A DNA stretch of 64,000 nt from Oscillospiraceae bacterium (lineage in GTDB: Bacteria; Bacillota; Clostridia; Oscillospirales; Acutalibacteraceae), in contig JALCPP010000006.1 of the NCBI GenBank assembly GCA_022650485.1, positions 1-64,000 of the forward strand. The letters are read 5' to 3'. The translations under genes were made by a program, and so were the position numbers. The notes under the pieces were generated by a model. It did no database searches, had not been told where the DNA came from, and saw only the letters and a program-made list of their open reading frames with translations. This document shows, piece after piece, positions 35,534-44,502 of the stretch; the first letter of the stretch is position 1; every line of letters begins with the position of its first letter.

Positions 35534-36712
35534 TTACTTAACCTCGACAACACACCGGCGAACCGATTTTCCCCCGGTCACGGTAGAATACAGCGCCGTG
35601 CTTCCGCCACCGGCTGCCATAACCTTTACATAATAGCACCCGCCCGCCGTTTTCTGGGAAACGGTGCGCAGTACTGCGGAATTTCCGCTTGTAAAAGAAG
35701 GAATGCCAGAAATGCCGTTCGGCGTAAACTTAAAAGTATAACTCTGCCCCTGCTTCAAGGCCATGCAAACAGGGCTGTCAGAAAGCAAAGAGATATCAGC
35801 TTGCTTCGGTACGGGATTTAAGCCATCACGGTAGGAATAGTTTAGATCCACCTGAGTGGAAATCCCCGCCACGGTACCTGTATGCGAATACTGCCACATC
35901 GCATAATTTCCGCTGTAGCGCGGCTGACTCACATCAATATGAGCGACCCACTTGTCGTAAGGAGCGAGTTCGGATCCGGTCAGTTTTTTCTCAAGCATAT
36001 CGGCATAACTGTAAACACCGGCCCGGTATCCCGCGGCTTCGACCGTTTTGCAGAACGCCGCGGCGATGGCGGAAACATAGTCGTTCTGCAGCGCATACTG
36101 GGCATCCTCTTCAATGTCTAGGAAAAGCGGATAATCGAGTCCTTTCCCGTTCAGAATGCTCAGACATACATTGGCTTCCGTCACCGCATCCGCTTCATCT
36201 ACAGCATAACTGCGGTAATAAATACCAACTTTAAGCCCGGCGGCTTTTGCCCCTTCATAATTTGCTGCAAAACGGGAATCCGCCTGCGACAGCTCGTTGC
36301 CATACCCGGCACGCAGCAAAGCAAATTCGACGCCGCTGTTTTTTACCGCATTCCAATCGACTGCGCCCTGCCTTGCGGAAACATCGATTCCTTTTACGCC
36401 GACCCGGATTTTACAGCTTACACTGCGTCCATCCCCCGTTGTCGCGGTAATCAGGGCAGCACCGGGGCCGACCGCCGTCACCGTTCCGTGTGCAACCACA
36501 GCCACCGCTGGGCAATTTGTGTTCCAAAGCATCCCATACGTTACATCTTTCCCCCCGAGCGACACGGTCAGCTGGGTGCTGCCGCCTTTGACAAGATTCA
36601 TGCTCACGCTGCTGATCATTGGGGACTCCTGTTTCTCCGCTGCGAAAACCGGCAGTGTACCGACAGCAGCCAGCACAATCAGCAGCAGCAGGGAAGTCAA
36701 TTTTTTCATCAT
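35534..36712 (-). CDS. Secreted GH25 muramidase with Ig-like domain
   Basis: 392 residues. Signal peptide 1-24 (basic start, hydrophobic LLLLIVLAAV, cleavage after FAA). A bacterial Ig-like (Big_2) domain at about 32-105 ends VSCKIRVGV. GH25 at about 107-300 has GIDVSARQGAVDW and the catalytic LFLDIEED. A C-terminal beta domain of about 75 residues ends GGKSVRRCVVEVK. It cleaves peptidoglycan glycan chains outside the cell. The C-terminal domain resembles that of the second GH25 protein at 44.5 kb. Confidence 0.93.
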   Translation of the reverse strand: MMKKLTSLLLLIVLAAVGTLPVFAAEKQESPMISSVSMNLVKGGSTQLTVSLGGKDVTYGMLWNTNCPAVAVVAHGTVTAVGPGAALITATTGDGRSVSCKIRVGVKGIDVSARQGAVDWNAVKNSGVEFALLRAGYGNELSQADSRFAANYEGAKAAGLKVGIYYRSYAVDEADAVTEANVCLSILNGKGLDYPLFLDIEEDAQYALQNDYVSAIAAAFCKTVEAAGYRAGVYSYADMLEKKLTGSELAPYDKWVAHIDVSQPRYSGNYAMWQYSHTGTVAGISTQVDLNYSYRDGLNPVPKQADISLLSDSPVCMALKQGQSYTFKFTPNGISGIPSFTSGNSAVLRTVSQKTAGGCYYVKVMAAGGGSTALYSTVTGGKSVRRCVVEVK

Positions 36713-36752
36713 GGCTTTTTCACTCCCATTCTAATTTATTTTTCAATAAAGC

Positions 36753-36781
36753 ATTATACAAGTACCGGCGGCATTTGTAGA
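36753..36781 (-). promoter_or_regulatory. Promoter of the GH25 muramidase gene
   Basis: Minus strand TCTACA (36776-36781), 17-base spacer, TATAAT (36753-36758). Confidence 0.65.
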
Positions 36782-36861
36782 TTATTCCCACTTTCTAAGT
36801 CTTTCATTATCTTTCCACAATCCGTGTCTGCCGGAAAGGTCCTCATCCAAACGGAAACGGA

Positions 36862-37302
36862 TTAAAAATCCTGAATCATCTGACCATACGGCAGATTCTG
36901 AAACCCCAGCCGGCGGTAAAGGGCAATCGCCCTTTGATTGGAGTCTTCCACTTCCAGACGGAACCGCTTGACCCGGCCCGCCAAACGCTCTTTAAGAAAT
37001 GCGTAAAACTCATGGCACAGTCCGTGGCTGCGATATTCCGGTTTTATGTAAAGTTCCTCGATCCAGACGACCACACCGCCCGCTTCCTGAGAAAAGCTCT
37101 TGGCAAGAAGCGCGTAGCCCGCAACGTTCCCCTCATACTCCAGAAAAAACGCCTGCGCGTACTCTTCCGACCGCATCAGTTCCCGGAATGTATTTTCAAA
37201 ATGGGAACGGGGAAGCATGTGGTCGACGGCATCCGAGGAATAGAAATCCTGTGCCATTTGAAAATAAGCCGCCTGATCTTCTTTTCTTAGTTTTCTAATC
37301 AT
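36862..37302 (-). CDS. GNAT-family N-acetyltransferase
   Basis: 146 residues, single GNAT domain. Motif A region is IEELYIKPEYRSHGLCHEFYAFLKERLAG with the acetyl-CoA loop RSHGLC, and the C-terminal block VEDSNQRAIALYRRLGFQNLPYGQM, where DSNQRAIALYRRLGF is diagnostic. The acceptor is unknown. A TATAAT at 37336-37341 may serve it. Confidence 0.9.
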   Translation of the reverse strand: MIRKLRKEDQAAYFQMAQDFYSSDAVDHMLPRSHFENTFRELMRSEEYAQAFFLEYEGNVAGYALLAKSFSQEAGGVVVWIEELYIKPEYRSHGLCHEFYAFLKERLAGRVKRFRLEVEDSNQRAIALYRRLGFQNLPYGQMIQDF

Positions 37303-37344
37303 GATTTCGCTGTTTTCCTCCCATTGTTTTTCTCTATTATAACA

Positions 37345-37375
37345 TAAAAAAGGACTCGGCTGAAAAGCCGGGCCC
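37345..37375 (-). terminator. Terminator of the MoxR/VWA operon
   Basis: Stem of 10 positions with one mismatch (GGACTCGGCT against AGCCGGGCCC), tetraloop GAAA, T6 on the minus side. Confidence 0.75.
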
Positions 37376-37397
37376 CCAGCCGTATTTTCCGCCGGTT

Positions 37398-38912
37398 TCA
37401 GCGGGTAAGGCTGTCAATTTCTTTCAGAATTTCGCCGCGCCGGTCACCGAGCAGCAGACTGCGGTTGTACGTTTCATATTGCTCCGAACCGTTTTCCATA
37501 ATAAATTTAGAGCTGTAATACCCGACCGTCAGCTCTGTGACAAAGACCACCATTTCCTGACTTTCGCCAAACGTGACGGACAGAAAATCGAAGGCATTCC
37601 CCAGCATACGGGAGGCCGCTTCCACTTTGTCTTCCCGCCGTCCGGTCTGGCGGGCAAAGGATTCTTTCACCGACGCGAACGCCGCACCGGCGCCGGGACG
37701 TCCGGATTGATGCAGCTCATCCGCATACTGTTTCAGAAGAAGGACACAGCGGTATTCCGCCGCTTCTCCATCCCGGTCAAGCCGCCCGTTTTCCCTGCGC
37801 CGGGCAAGTGAATCCTCCGCTTCCCGCGTCAGCCGCCGCAGATTTTCCTCCGGGGTTTCTGTTTCGCTCTTAAGCAGTTCTTTCCATTCCCTGAGCCGCT
37901 CAAAAACCGCCTCGGTCACCCGGTCGGCCAATTCGGCTTCGTGGAATGCGCCGTTCAGCCGGCTCAGCAGCAGCCCAATCACGCTGAGTCGTTCGTCAAA
38001 CCGGGCATGCTGCAGCATGGCGACCGCGCGCTCTGAAACCGAGCCGTCTAAAATATCATTCACACGGTAATCGTCGCGGTACTTCCGGTACAGTTCGTAA
38101 TAGTTGGCAAAATCCTTTGCAACGGCGGGAATTTGAATGTACTGGAGGATCAGCTCCTGATTGACCTCCAGCCCCATTTCTTCACGGACCTGCATCATCT
38201 CTGAAAGGTCTTCCCACCCGCGTGCCGTCGCAAATGCGGCGCCGTCGGGTGTGGTTTCCACACGGTAAAAATTCTTTCCGCGCAGTTCCAGGTACGACAG
38301 AACGGCGCCGTGAATCGACTGCCGGTAGGCATATTCCTTCCAGACGGAAAAATCAGGCCGCACGTCGATTTTTCGAACGCGGTCCAGCGTGACGATATCG
38401 AATTCACGCGCCGAGCGGTTATATTCCGGCGGGTTGCCCGCCGCGACAATCACCCAACCCTGCGGAACCTTCTGGTTGCCGAACGTCTTGCCCTGCAAAA
38501 ACTGGAGCATGGTGGGCGCCAGCGTTTCAGAAACGCAGTTGATTTCATCAATAAAGAGGATTCCCTCTTTCAGACCCGTCTGCTCCATTCTGTCGTAGAC
38601 GGAGGCGATAATCTCGCTCATCGTGTATTCCGTTACTGAAAATTCTTTGCCGCCGTAAGTCTTTTTCAGGATAAACGGCAGCCCGACGGCGCTCTGGCGT
38701 GTGTGGTGCGTGATGGTGTATGCCACCAGCGCAACCCCGCAGTCGCGCGCGGCCTGCTCAATAATCTGGGTCTTTCCCACACCGGGCGGCCCCATCAGCA
38801 GCACCGGCCGCTGGCGCACAGGCGCAATGCGGTAATTTCCGGTTTCGTCCCGCTGTAAATATGCCTTTACGGTGTTTTCAATTTCTTCCTTTGCCTGTTT
38901 AATATTCATCAT
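37398..38912 (-). CDS. MoxR-type AAA+ ATPase
   Basis: 504 residues. The AAA+ module fills about 1-300: Walker A GPPGVGKT (41-48), Walker B ILFIDEIN (118-125), sensor-1 VIVAAGNPPEYN. The C-terminal 200 residues are helical and charged without a recognised domain. MoxR ATPases work as chaperones with VWA partners. The start overlaps the VWA gene by 14 bases, so the two proteins are probably made together and form a complex. Confidence 0.92.
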   Translation of the reverse strand: MMNIKQAKEEIENTVKAYLQRDETGNYRIAPVRQRPVLLMGPPGVGKTQIIEQAARDCGVALVAYTITHHTRQSAVGLPFILKKTYGGKEFSVTEYTMSEIIASVYDRMEQTGLKEGILFIDEINCVSETLAPTMLQFLQGKTFGNQKVPQGWVIVAAGNPPEYNRSAREFDIVTLDRVRKIDVRPDFSVWKEYAYRQSIHGAVLSYLELRGKNFYRVETTPDGAAFATARGWEDLSEMMQVREEMGLEVNQELILQYIQIPAVAKDFANYYELYRKYRDDYRVNDILDGSVSERAVAMLQHARFDERLSVIGLLLSRLNGAFHEAELADRVTEAVFERLREWKELLKSETETPEENLRRLTREAEDSLARRRENGRLDRDGEAAEYRCVLLLKQYADELHQSGRPGAGAAFASVKESFARQTGRREDKVEAASRMLGNAFDFLSVTFGESQEMVVFVTELTVGYYSSKFIMENGSEQYETYNRSLLLGDRRGEILKEIDSLTR

Positions 38913-40260
38913 GAGGCAGGTCCCCCCAGTTTTTCTTTTGATCTTCCGCCGTCTTTGGTTTCTTGTTCAGGTCGTCCGGCTCCAGAATCAGCTTCATCGC
39001 CCAAGGCGGTACGTCGGCATCGACAAAGTCTTCCCGCAGAAAGACAAAGGCGGTGTCGTAGGGCGGGCGGTGCTCCGGATAAACGCCCCGGCCATCTGTA
39101 AAATAGAGTAACCCCTTCAGCCTGTGGAACTCCTTTTGGTGAAGCAGCTCGTCCACATAGCGGAACACCGGGCGAAAATCGGTGCCGCCGCTGCCAATCA
39201 GCTCAAAATGGTCCATATACTCCCGCAGTTCTTCTCCATTTATAATCTTGCGGTCGGAACGAACCGTTTCGTCACACTGAATAACATGAATATTGACCCT
39301 GCGGAAAAAACTTTCCGTGTTTTTTAAAATGGAATAAGTCTGTTCCAAAAATGAACGCACCAGCTGACCGGAACAGGACATGGATGTGTCAACGGCAATG
39401 ACGAAATCCTCAATTCTGCGTTCCTCCCGCGTTTCCTGCGGCTCAATCAGCGGCAGGTTTCCATAAAGCCGCATGCCGTAGGAATAAAAAACCGGATCGA
39501 AGGAATCCGGGTCCAGCCGGGGTTCCTCCCGCAGAACGGCAAATTTACGCAGGAAACGGCGGTAATCGTATTTTTGGCGGTTTTCAACCTGCACCTGTGA
39601 AAGCAGTGCCTTTGCATGCCGGGCGGGGTCTTTCGAAAGCGTTTCCATCCCGGTCTGCATTTTTCGGCTGATGTCTTCCCATTTCTGCTGCAGCGGCATG
39701 CCGACAGACGGCTTTTTCCCCGCTTTCGGCCAGAAGGAGTGGTCATCCGCCCGAAATTCCCGCTCCAGTTCCCCCAGTGCGTTGGCGCTCAGGTTTCTTT
39801 CCCGCAGCATTTTATAAACTTTTTCCGCCGTCGGAACCTTCAGCATTTCGCTCATCGTACCGTAAAAATTCCGCCGAAGCCACGACCTGGGCTGGCGGAC
39901 CGCACGCTGGGCGATACCGTCCAGCACGGACTCCATCGCAATGTCACAGGCAAGGTCCCAGAGCCGTCGGTCTTCCCCCGGGCGCTTCCACAGGTGGCGG
40001 AACACACAGTGCAGAACACAGTGAAGATATCCCCGGTTCACCAAAGTCCGGTTTTGCCGATACCGGGGAAAGAGGTCGTCCGGGTCATAAAACAGATGAA
40101 CTCCATCCGTGCCAAGGAAGTTGATACCCGGCCTCATTTCATAGGAAAGGGCACTGAGCGCAAGGTCCAAAAAGCGCATGGAAAGGTACAAATCCGTGCG
40201 GGATTCCTGCAAAACGCGGTTCCCGATTTTACGCACGCGCTCTTCGATTTCGTCCCCCAT
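38899..40260 (-). CDS. VWA-like domain protein (DUF2201 type), MoxR partner
   Basis: 453 residues. The N-terminal part (about 15-280) is a metallopeptidase-like region with HCVLHCVFRHLW (80-91), which gives closely spaced His. The C-terminal VWA-like domain starts DFVIAVDTSMSCSG with MIDAS Asp291 and continues with GSGGTDFRPVF, which supplies the conserved Thr/Asp. Typical of two-gene MoxR-DUF2201 systems whose targets are not known. Located 30 bases after the LRR-like gene. Confidence 0.9.
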   Translation of the reverse strand: MGDEIEERVRKIGNRVLQESRTDLYLSMRFLDLALSALSYEMRPGINFLGTDGVHLFYDPDDLFPRYRQNRTLVNRGYLHCVLHCVFRHLWKRPGEDRRLWDLACDIAMESVLDGIAQRAVRQPRSWLRRNFYGTMSEMLKVPTAEKVYKMLRERNLSANALGELEREFRADDHSFWPKAGKKPSVGMPLQQKWEDISRKMQTGMETLSKDPARHAKALLSQVQVENRQKYDYRRFLRKFAVLREEPRLDPDSFDPVFYSYGMRLYGNLPLIEPQETREERRIEDFVIAVDTSMSCSGQLVRSFLEQTYSILKNTESFFRRVNIHVIQCDETVRSDRKIINGEELREYMDHFELIGSGGTDFRPVFRYVDELLHQKEFHRLKGLLYFTDGRGVYPEHRPPYDTAFVFLREDFVDADVPPWAMKLILEPDDLNKKPKTAEDQKKNWGDLPHDEY

Positions 40261-40290
40261 GGCACTTTCCCCCTTTCCTCCGGTGCTTCT

Positions 40291-41265
40291 TTACAGGTCA
40301 AACGTCTTTTTCTTCGGGGCAAAAAGCCGCTGCCGCTCATGGAGCAAAACCCCAAGACATTCCGCGCGCTCCAGCCGGGAGGCTTCCTGTGCCGCCGCTT
40401 CCAGGCTGCGCGGTGTCAAAATTCCGTTTGCCGCTAAAAACGACAGGCCGCCCGGGTCGTCCTCCCGAACCAGCAGACACGCGGCATCATCCGCGTGTTC
40501 TTTTAAATGGGAACGGTACCGCTCTGCCGCTTCCTGCGAAAGGCGGGTGCGGCGGCGCAGGCGCTCCAGAGCGATGCGCAGCAGTGTTTCCCCTGCCGCC
40601 GCGCTCCGTGCAAACGAAAACTGCGCGTCGTAGCTTTCAGCATCCAGCCGATCCCCCTGAAAACACTGGCGGTAACGGTAACCCGCCCCGTGAATGAAAT
40701 GTTCGAAGATGCGGGCGGGGCAGTTTTCCACGGATTCTTCGTAATACTCCGGAAAAATCCAGGTGTTCTCTTCCTTTTCAGAACGGAACACCACGCGCAC
40801 TTCCCGCTGTAATTCCGCCAAAAGCCCCGGCAGGCAGGTTCTCGCATCCACAGGGGCCGCGACGACGATTTGCCCAAGGCTGGGGCAGTTCATAAATACC
40901 CCGTTGCCGACCTGCACGGAGCCTTCCCCAATCAAAACCGCCGACAAACGGGTGCAGTTGTAAAACGCGTAAGCTCCCAGTGACCGAAGACCGGCGGGCA
41001 GACGGATTTCCCGCAGAAACTCCCCGCCAAGAAAGCGCTCTCCGCTTCCTTCGGCAGAGTCTTCCGTGCGCACTTCATGAATTTTCGTACCCGCGGGAAG
41101 ATGCGCCGCTGCGGATTCCTGCGAAGAAAACGCATAAGGGCAGATCCCCCTTACCCAAAGCCCGTCCACCCGGTCCGGAAGCTGAACCGAAGCGCCCGAA
41201 CCCCGGCAGGAAAGGACCGACGCCCCGCCCGGCACCGTGATATATTGCAGTTTCACCCCGCACAC
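40291..41265 (-). CDS. Leucine-rich-repeat-like (BspA type) protein of unknown function
   Basis: 324 residues. Residues about 15-150 carry LRR_5/BspA-type repeats (PDRVDGLWVRGICPYAFSS, LPAGLRSLGAYAFYNCTRL, GNGVFMNCPSLGQI). The C-terminal half is helical, Arg/Glu-rich, with ankyrin-like text (LVREDDPGGLSFLAANGIL). There is no signal peptide, so the protein is likely cytoplasmic. It is the first gene of the LRR-VWA-MoxR run. The start (GTG at 41265 or the GTG 9 bases later) is uncertain because the ribosome site is weak. Confidence 0.75.
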   Translation of the reverse strand: MCGVKLQYITVPGGASVLSCRGSGASVQLPDRVDGLWVRGICPYAFSSQESAAAHLPAGTKIHEVRTEDSAEGSGERFLGGEFLREIRLPAGLRSLGAYAFYNCTRLSAVLIGEGSVQVGNGVFMNCPSLGQIVVAAPVDARTCLPGLLAELQREVRVVFRSEKEENTWIFPEYYEESVENCPARIFEHFIHGAGYRYRQCFQGDRLDAESYDAQFSFARSAAAGETLLRIALERLRRRTRLSQEAAERYRSHLKEHADDAACLLVREDDPGGLSFLAANGILTPRSLEAAAQEASRLERAECLGVLLHERQRLFAPKKKTFDL

Positions 41266-41287
41266 CCGTTTCTTTCAAGATTCCGGC

Positions 41288-42313
41288 TTAGTTCTGGCCG
41301 ATATACCGTTCCAGCAGTTTCAGGGTGTTGTTCGCACCGTCGGTATGGGACCTCTCATACCCGTGGGATGCGTAAACCCCCGCCCCGATCAGTCCGTGTT
41401 TCAGGTCGTAGCCCGCGGCGAGCGCCGCATCCGCGTCAGAACCGTAAAAGGGATAAATATCCACGGCAAAGGCGAGGTTTTCTTTCTCCGCACAGCGGAT
41501 CAGTTCCGTAGTAACCCCGTAGTCATACGGCCCGTGGGAATCCTGCGGGCAGATGCTCACCATACGTTCCGTGCAGGAAAGGCCTTCCCCCACACAGCCC
41601 ATATCCACACTGAGGATTTCCTTCGCGTCGGCAGGCAGCGCACCGCACGCCCCGTGGCCAACCTCCTCATAAACAGTAATAAAGACATACACTTTCCGTT
41701 TCAGTTTCAGTTTCTTTTCGGCAATTCGCTTTGCAAGCCCCAGCAAAATCGCAACAGACAGCTTGTCGTCCAGAAACCGGCTCTTGATATATCCGCTTTT
41801 CGTCACCGTGGTACGGGGATCAAAACAGACAAAGTCGCCTGTGCGGATACCCAGCTTTTCGGTGTCCTTTTTGTCTTTTACCTCTTCGTCCACCACAATT
41901 TCCATGCCGTCGAATGTTCTGCTCTGCTCGGAATACTTTCCGTTCACATGCACGGACGGGTCGTTCATCTGAAGCGTCCCTTCAAAAACTTGTCCGGAAC
42001 GTGTGCGAATGCGGCAGTTTTCCGTTTCACAGTTGTTCGCGTTCAGCCCGCCGATTTTCGCGATGCGCAGTCTGCCGTTTTTCTTTACCTCGGCCACCAT
42101 GCCGCCGAGCGTGTCGATATGGGCCGAAAGAATCAGCGGGTCCCCCTCGCCGCCCAGGCCGCAGACCACACACCCTTTGTTGGTCAGGCGCGGCTCAAAC
42201 CCGAGCTTTTCCAATTCTTTCATCGTGTACCGCGTCACGTCTGCGGTAAACCCGGTGGGGCTGTCGATGGAAGTCAGTTTTTTGAGTTGATCCAGAATAA
42301 ATTTCATTTTCAT
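41288..42313 (-). CDS. M42-family metallo-aminopeptidase
   Basis: 341 residues, full length. Metal and catalytic motifs: LSAHIDTLGGMV, KSRFLDDKLSVAILL, TVYEEVGHGACG, VDMGCVG and a C-terminal SHGYERSHTDGANNT. M42 enzymes are cytosolic dodecameric aminopeptidases. Located 22 bases upstream of the LRR-like gene and possibly co-transcribed with it. A TTTACA-N17-TATGCA sequence around 42394-42421 on the minus strand is a weak promoter candidate. Confidence 0.93.
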   Translation of the reverse strand: MKMKFILDQLKKLTSIDSPTGFTADVTRYTMKELEKLGFEPRLTNKGCVVCGLGGEGDPLILSAHIDTLGGMVAEVKKNGRLRIAKIGGLNANNCETENCRIRTRSGQVFEGTLQMNDPSVHVNGKYSEQSRTFDGMEIVVDEEVKDKKDTEKLGIRTGDFVCFDPRTTVTKSGYIKSRFLDDKLSVAILLGLAKRIAEKKLKLKRKVYVFITVYEEVGHGACGALPADAKEILSVDMGCVGEGLSCTERMVSICPQDSHGPYDYGVTTELIRCAEKENLAFAVDIYPFYGSDADAALAAGYDLKHGLIGAGVYASHGYERSHTDGANNTLKLLERYIGQN

Positions 42314-42744
42314 CTTCCTTTATCAGTGTCCTCGTTACCCGAAATCAATCCGATTTTTTTCTTTCTTTTCCTCATGATACACCCATGGTTCGTGCATAGA
42401 AGATTATTTTCCAATTGTAAAGCATTTTAACTTTACATCTGTTATTTTGCTGTTTTCGCCCTTGCTCTGCATATTTCGTCAAAATTCCGCACCGGTTTTT
42501 CCAGCCGTATCACAGCGCGAAACCGCTGTCTTCTGCTGCTGCAAATGCCGTGCGCCGGCTTTTGGTCAAAGCTATTATATTCCCAAATGCTTCCGATTAC
42601 AACCGGACCGGCGGTGCGGAACAGACCGAAGCGAAAAAGGAATCCTCTCCTTCCAAAGCGGTGGTCAAGCAGGGCCGAGCGTGTTATACTAATAAAAAAG
42701 AAAATGGAAATGCCTTCTTATTTTTTGAAAAGGAGTGTTTCGGT
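42314..42744. other. Divergent intergenic region
   Basis: 431 bases between the M42 and patatin genes. It holds a weak minus-strand promoter candidate (42394-42421) and a TATACT at 42684-42689 suited to the patatin gene. The upstream in-frame extension of the patatin gene (42550-42744) is not protein-like and is not called. Confidence 0.45.
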
Positions 42745-43602
42745 ATGATGGGAGTCGTCGACGTGGGCGGAGGCCTGCGGGGAATTTACGGTGCCGGGGT
42801 GTTCGATTATTGCCTGGACCATGGAATCGAATTCGACTATTGCATCGGAGTCTCCGCAGGCAGTGCGAACATCGCCTCTTACCTTGCAGGGCAGAAGGGC
42901 AGGAATTACCGGTTTTATATGGAATACACGTTCCGCAGAAAATATATGAGCCTTCACAATCTAATTCATACCGGTTCTTATATTGACATGGATTATGTGT
43001 ATGGCGTTCTTTCCAATCTGAACGGTGAAAACCCGCTGGATTACCAATCCATTCAAAATTCGCACAGCCGGATGAAGGTCGTCGCGCTGAATGCAAGAAG
43101 CGGCGCAACCACCTATTTTGACAAAAGTGATATGGCACAGGACGACTACCATATTCTGAAAGCTTCATCCAGTATTCCCGTCATCTGTAAACCTTATTTT
43201 GTGGACGGAATTCCGTATTATGACGGAGGAATCGCCGACCCTGTGCCGATTCAGAAAGCTTTTGACGACGGATGCGGCAAAGTTGCCGTCATTCTGACCA
43301 AGCCGCGGTATGCCGTGCGGGTGCAGAAAAAGGACGTGCCGCTCGCCAGAATCCTGCGGCACCAATACCCAAAGGCCGCCGAAAATCTGCTGCTGCGCTA
43401 CCAAAAATACAACAGCGGCGTGGCGCTCGCTAAAAAATACGAAAAGCGCGGCCAGGCACTCATCATTGCACCGGATGATTACTGCGGGATGAATACCCTG
43501 ACTAAGAAAAAAAACCGCATTCACCAAATGTACCGCAAAGGGTATGCCGATGCACGCGCCCTTCCGGCATTTCTGCACCGGGCGGATACCATTTCGGCAT
43601 AA
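42745..43602 (+). CDS. Patatin-like phospholipase
   Basis: 285 residues from the ATG at 42745, chosen because AAAGGAG is 9 bases upstream. Oxyanion hole GGGLRGIYGAGVF (8-20), nucleophile elbow GVSAG with Ser37, and catalytic Asp in YYDGGIADPVP. Predicted serine acyl hydrolase of lipids, of the YjjU/RssA-like bacterial group. No signal peptide. It precedes a Nudix gene by about 100 bases on the same strand. Confidence 0.93.
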   Translation: MMGVVDVGGGLRGIYGAGVFDYCLDHGIEFDYCIGVSAGSANIASYLAGQKGRNYRFYMEYTFRRKYMSLHNLIHTGSYIDMDYVYGVLSNLNGENPLDYQSIQNSHSRMKVVALNARSGATTYFDKSDMAQDDYHILKASSSIPVICKPYFVDGIPYYDGGIADPVPIQKAFDDGCGKVAVILTKPRYAVRVQKKDVPLARILRHQYPKAAENLLLRYQKYNSGVALAKKYEKRGQALIIAPDDYCGMNTLTKKKNRIHQMYRKGYADARALPAFLHRADTISA

Positions 43603-43701
43603 TCATTTCCCAAACACCCGCAAAAAGAAACGGGAGCGAAAAAGTCGGGAACATCGTCCGGAATCAACTCAACAGACTAATTACAGAAAGCGAATGATAC
43701 C

Positions 43702-44121
43702 ATGAATCAAGAAAAATCCTGCGGCGCAGTTGTCTATTCAAATAACGGCGGAGAACTGAAATTCCTGCTGATCCGGCATGTGAACGGCGGGCACTGGTCG
43801 TTTCCCAAAGGGCATGTGGAAGCCGGAGAAACCGAAGTTCAGACCGCTCTGCGCGAAATCAGTGAAGAAGTTGGGCTGGAAGTCGAGCTTGACACCGGAT
43901 TCCGCCGGGTCACCTCCTACAGCCCGGCAAAGGGCATTTGGAAAGATGTCGTTTATTTTGCCGCGCGGGCCAAGGGCCTTGCGCTGAAAACGCAGAAAGA
44001 AGAAATTCTGCAGGCGGGGTGGTTCCCTTTCGCCGAAGCAAAGGAAAAGATCACGTACCCAAACGACGTAAAACTGTTCCAAGAGGCTGTTGCTTATGTA
44101 AAAAGACACAGCAGGGCATAA
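43702..44121 (+). CDS. Nudix hydrolase (Ap4A hydrolase-like)
   Basis: 139 residues. The Nudix box is complete: G-HVEAG-E, then REISEEVGL. The N-terminal text SCGAVVYSNN and WSFPKGHVEAGE match the bis(5'-nucleosyl)-tetraphosphatase (asymmetrical) subgroup. Probable role is removal of dinucleoside polyphosphates. A terminator follows. Confidence 0.92.
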   Translation: MNQEKSCGAVVYSNNGGELKFLLIRHVNGGHWSFPKGHVEAGETEVQTALREISEEVGLEVELDTGFRRVTSYSPAKGIWKDVVYFAARAKGLALKTQKEEILQAGWFPFAEAKEKITYPNDVKLFQEAVAYVKRHSRA

Positions 44122-44136
44122 AAGAGAAAAATCAAA

Positions 44137-44178
44137 CGGGGTCCGGGCGAGTTACATCGTTCCGGGCCCTGTTTTTTA
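44137..44178 (+). terminator. Terminator after the Nudix gene
   Basis: Stem CGGGGTCCGG/CCGGGCCCTG with a 15-base loop followed by T6. Confidence 0.85.
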
Positions 44179-44325
44179 TCGTTTTTAGCCTTTCAAGGAC
44201 AATCCGGTGAAATCTTGCGCGGTATATTGAAAAGGCGGCCCGACTGATTCGTCAAAACCCGCGGCACCTGCACCGGTTCCGCAACATAGTTTGAAATGGG
44301 CCTGCATAGAAAGGGGACTTGTATT

Positions 44326-44502
44326 ATGACCAATTTGAACAGGGAGGAACGGACAAAGAAGCAGCCCCTGGCACGGCACCAAAGCAGGCGGCCGGGGCAG
44401 GAGGCGCCGGTGTGCCTGAACCAAAACAAACCCGATACCCATGTGAAGAGGCACAGAAACGCAAAAATCCATGTGGAAAGCGGGGGAATCTGTGTTGAGT
44501 GA
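44326..44502 (+). CDS. Small basic protein, unknown, first gene of lysis-like cassette
   Basis: 58 residues, strongly basic (many Arg, Lys, His, Gln), no hydrophobic segment. ATG at 44326 has AAAGGGG 9 bases upstream. Its stop overlaps the start of the GH25 gene, which suggests translational coupling. No family recognised. It could be a leader used only to drive translation of the lysozyme gene. Confidence 0.45.
   Translation: MTNLNREERTKKQPLARHQSRRPGQEAPVCLNQNKPDTHVKRHRNAKIHVESGGICVE

Noticed and set aside
42550-42744. N-terminal extension of the patatin gene
   Set aside because: Low-quality sequence with no ribosome site, while AAAGGAG precedes the ATG at 42745.
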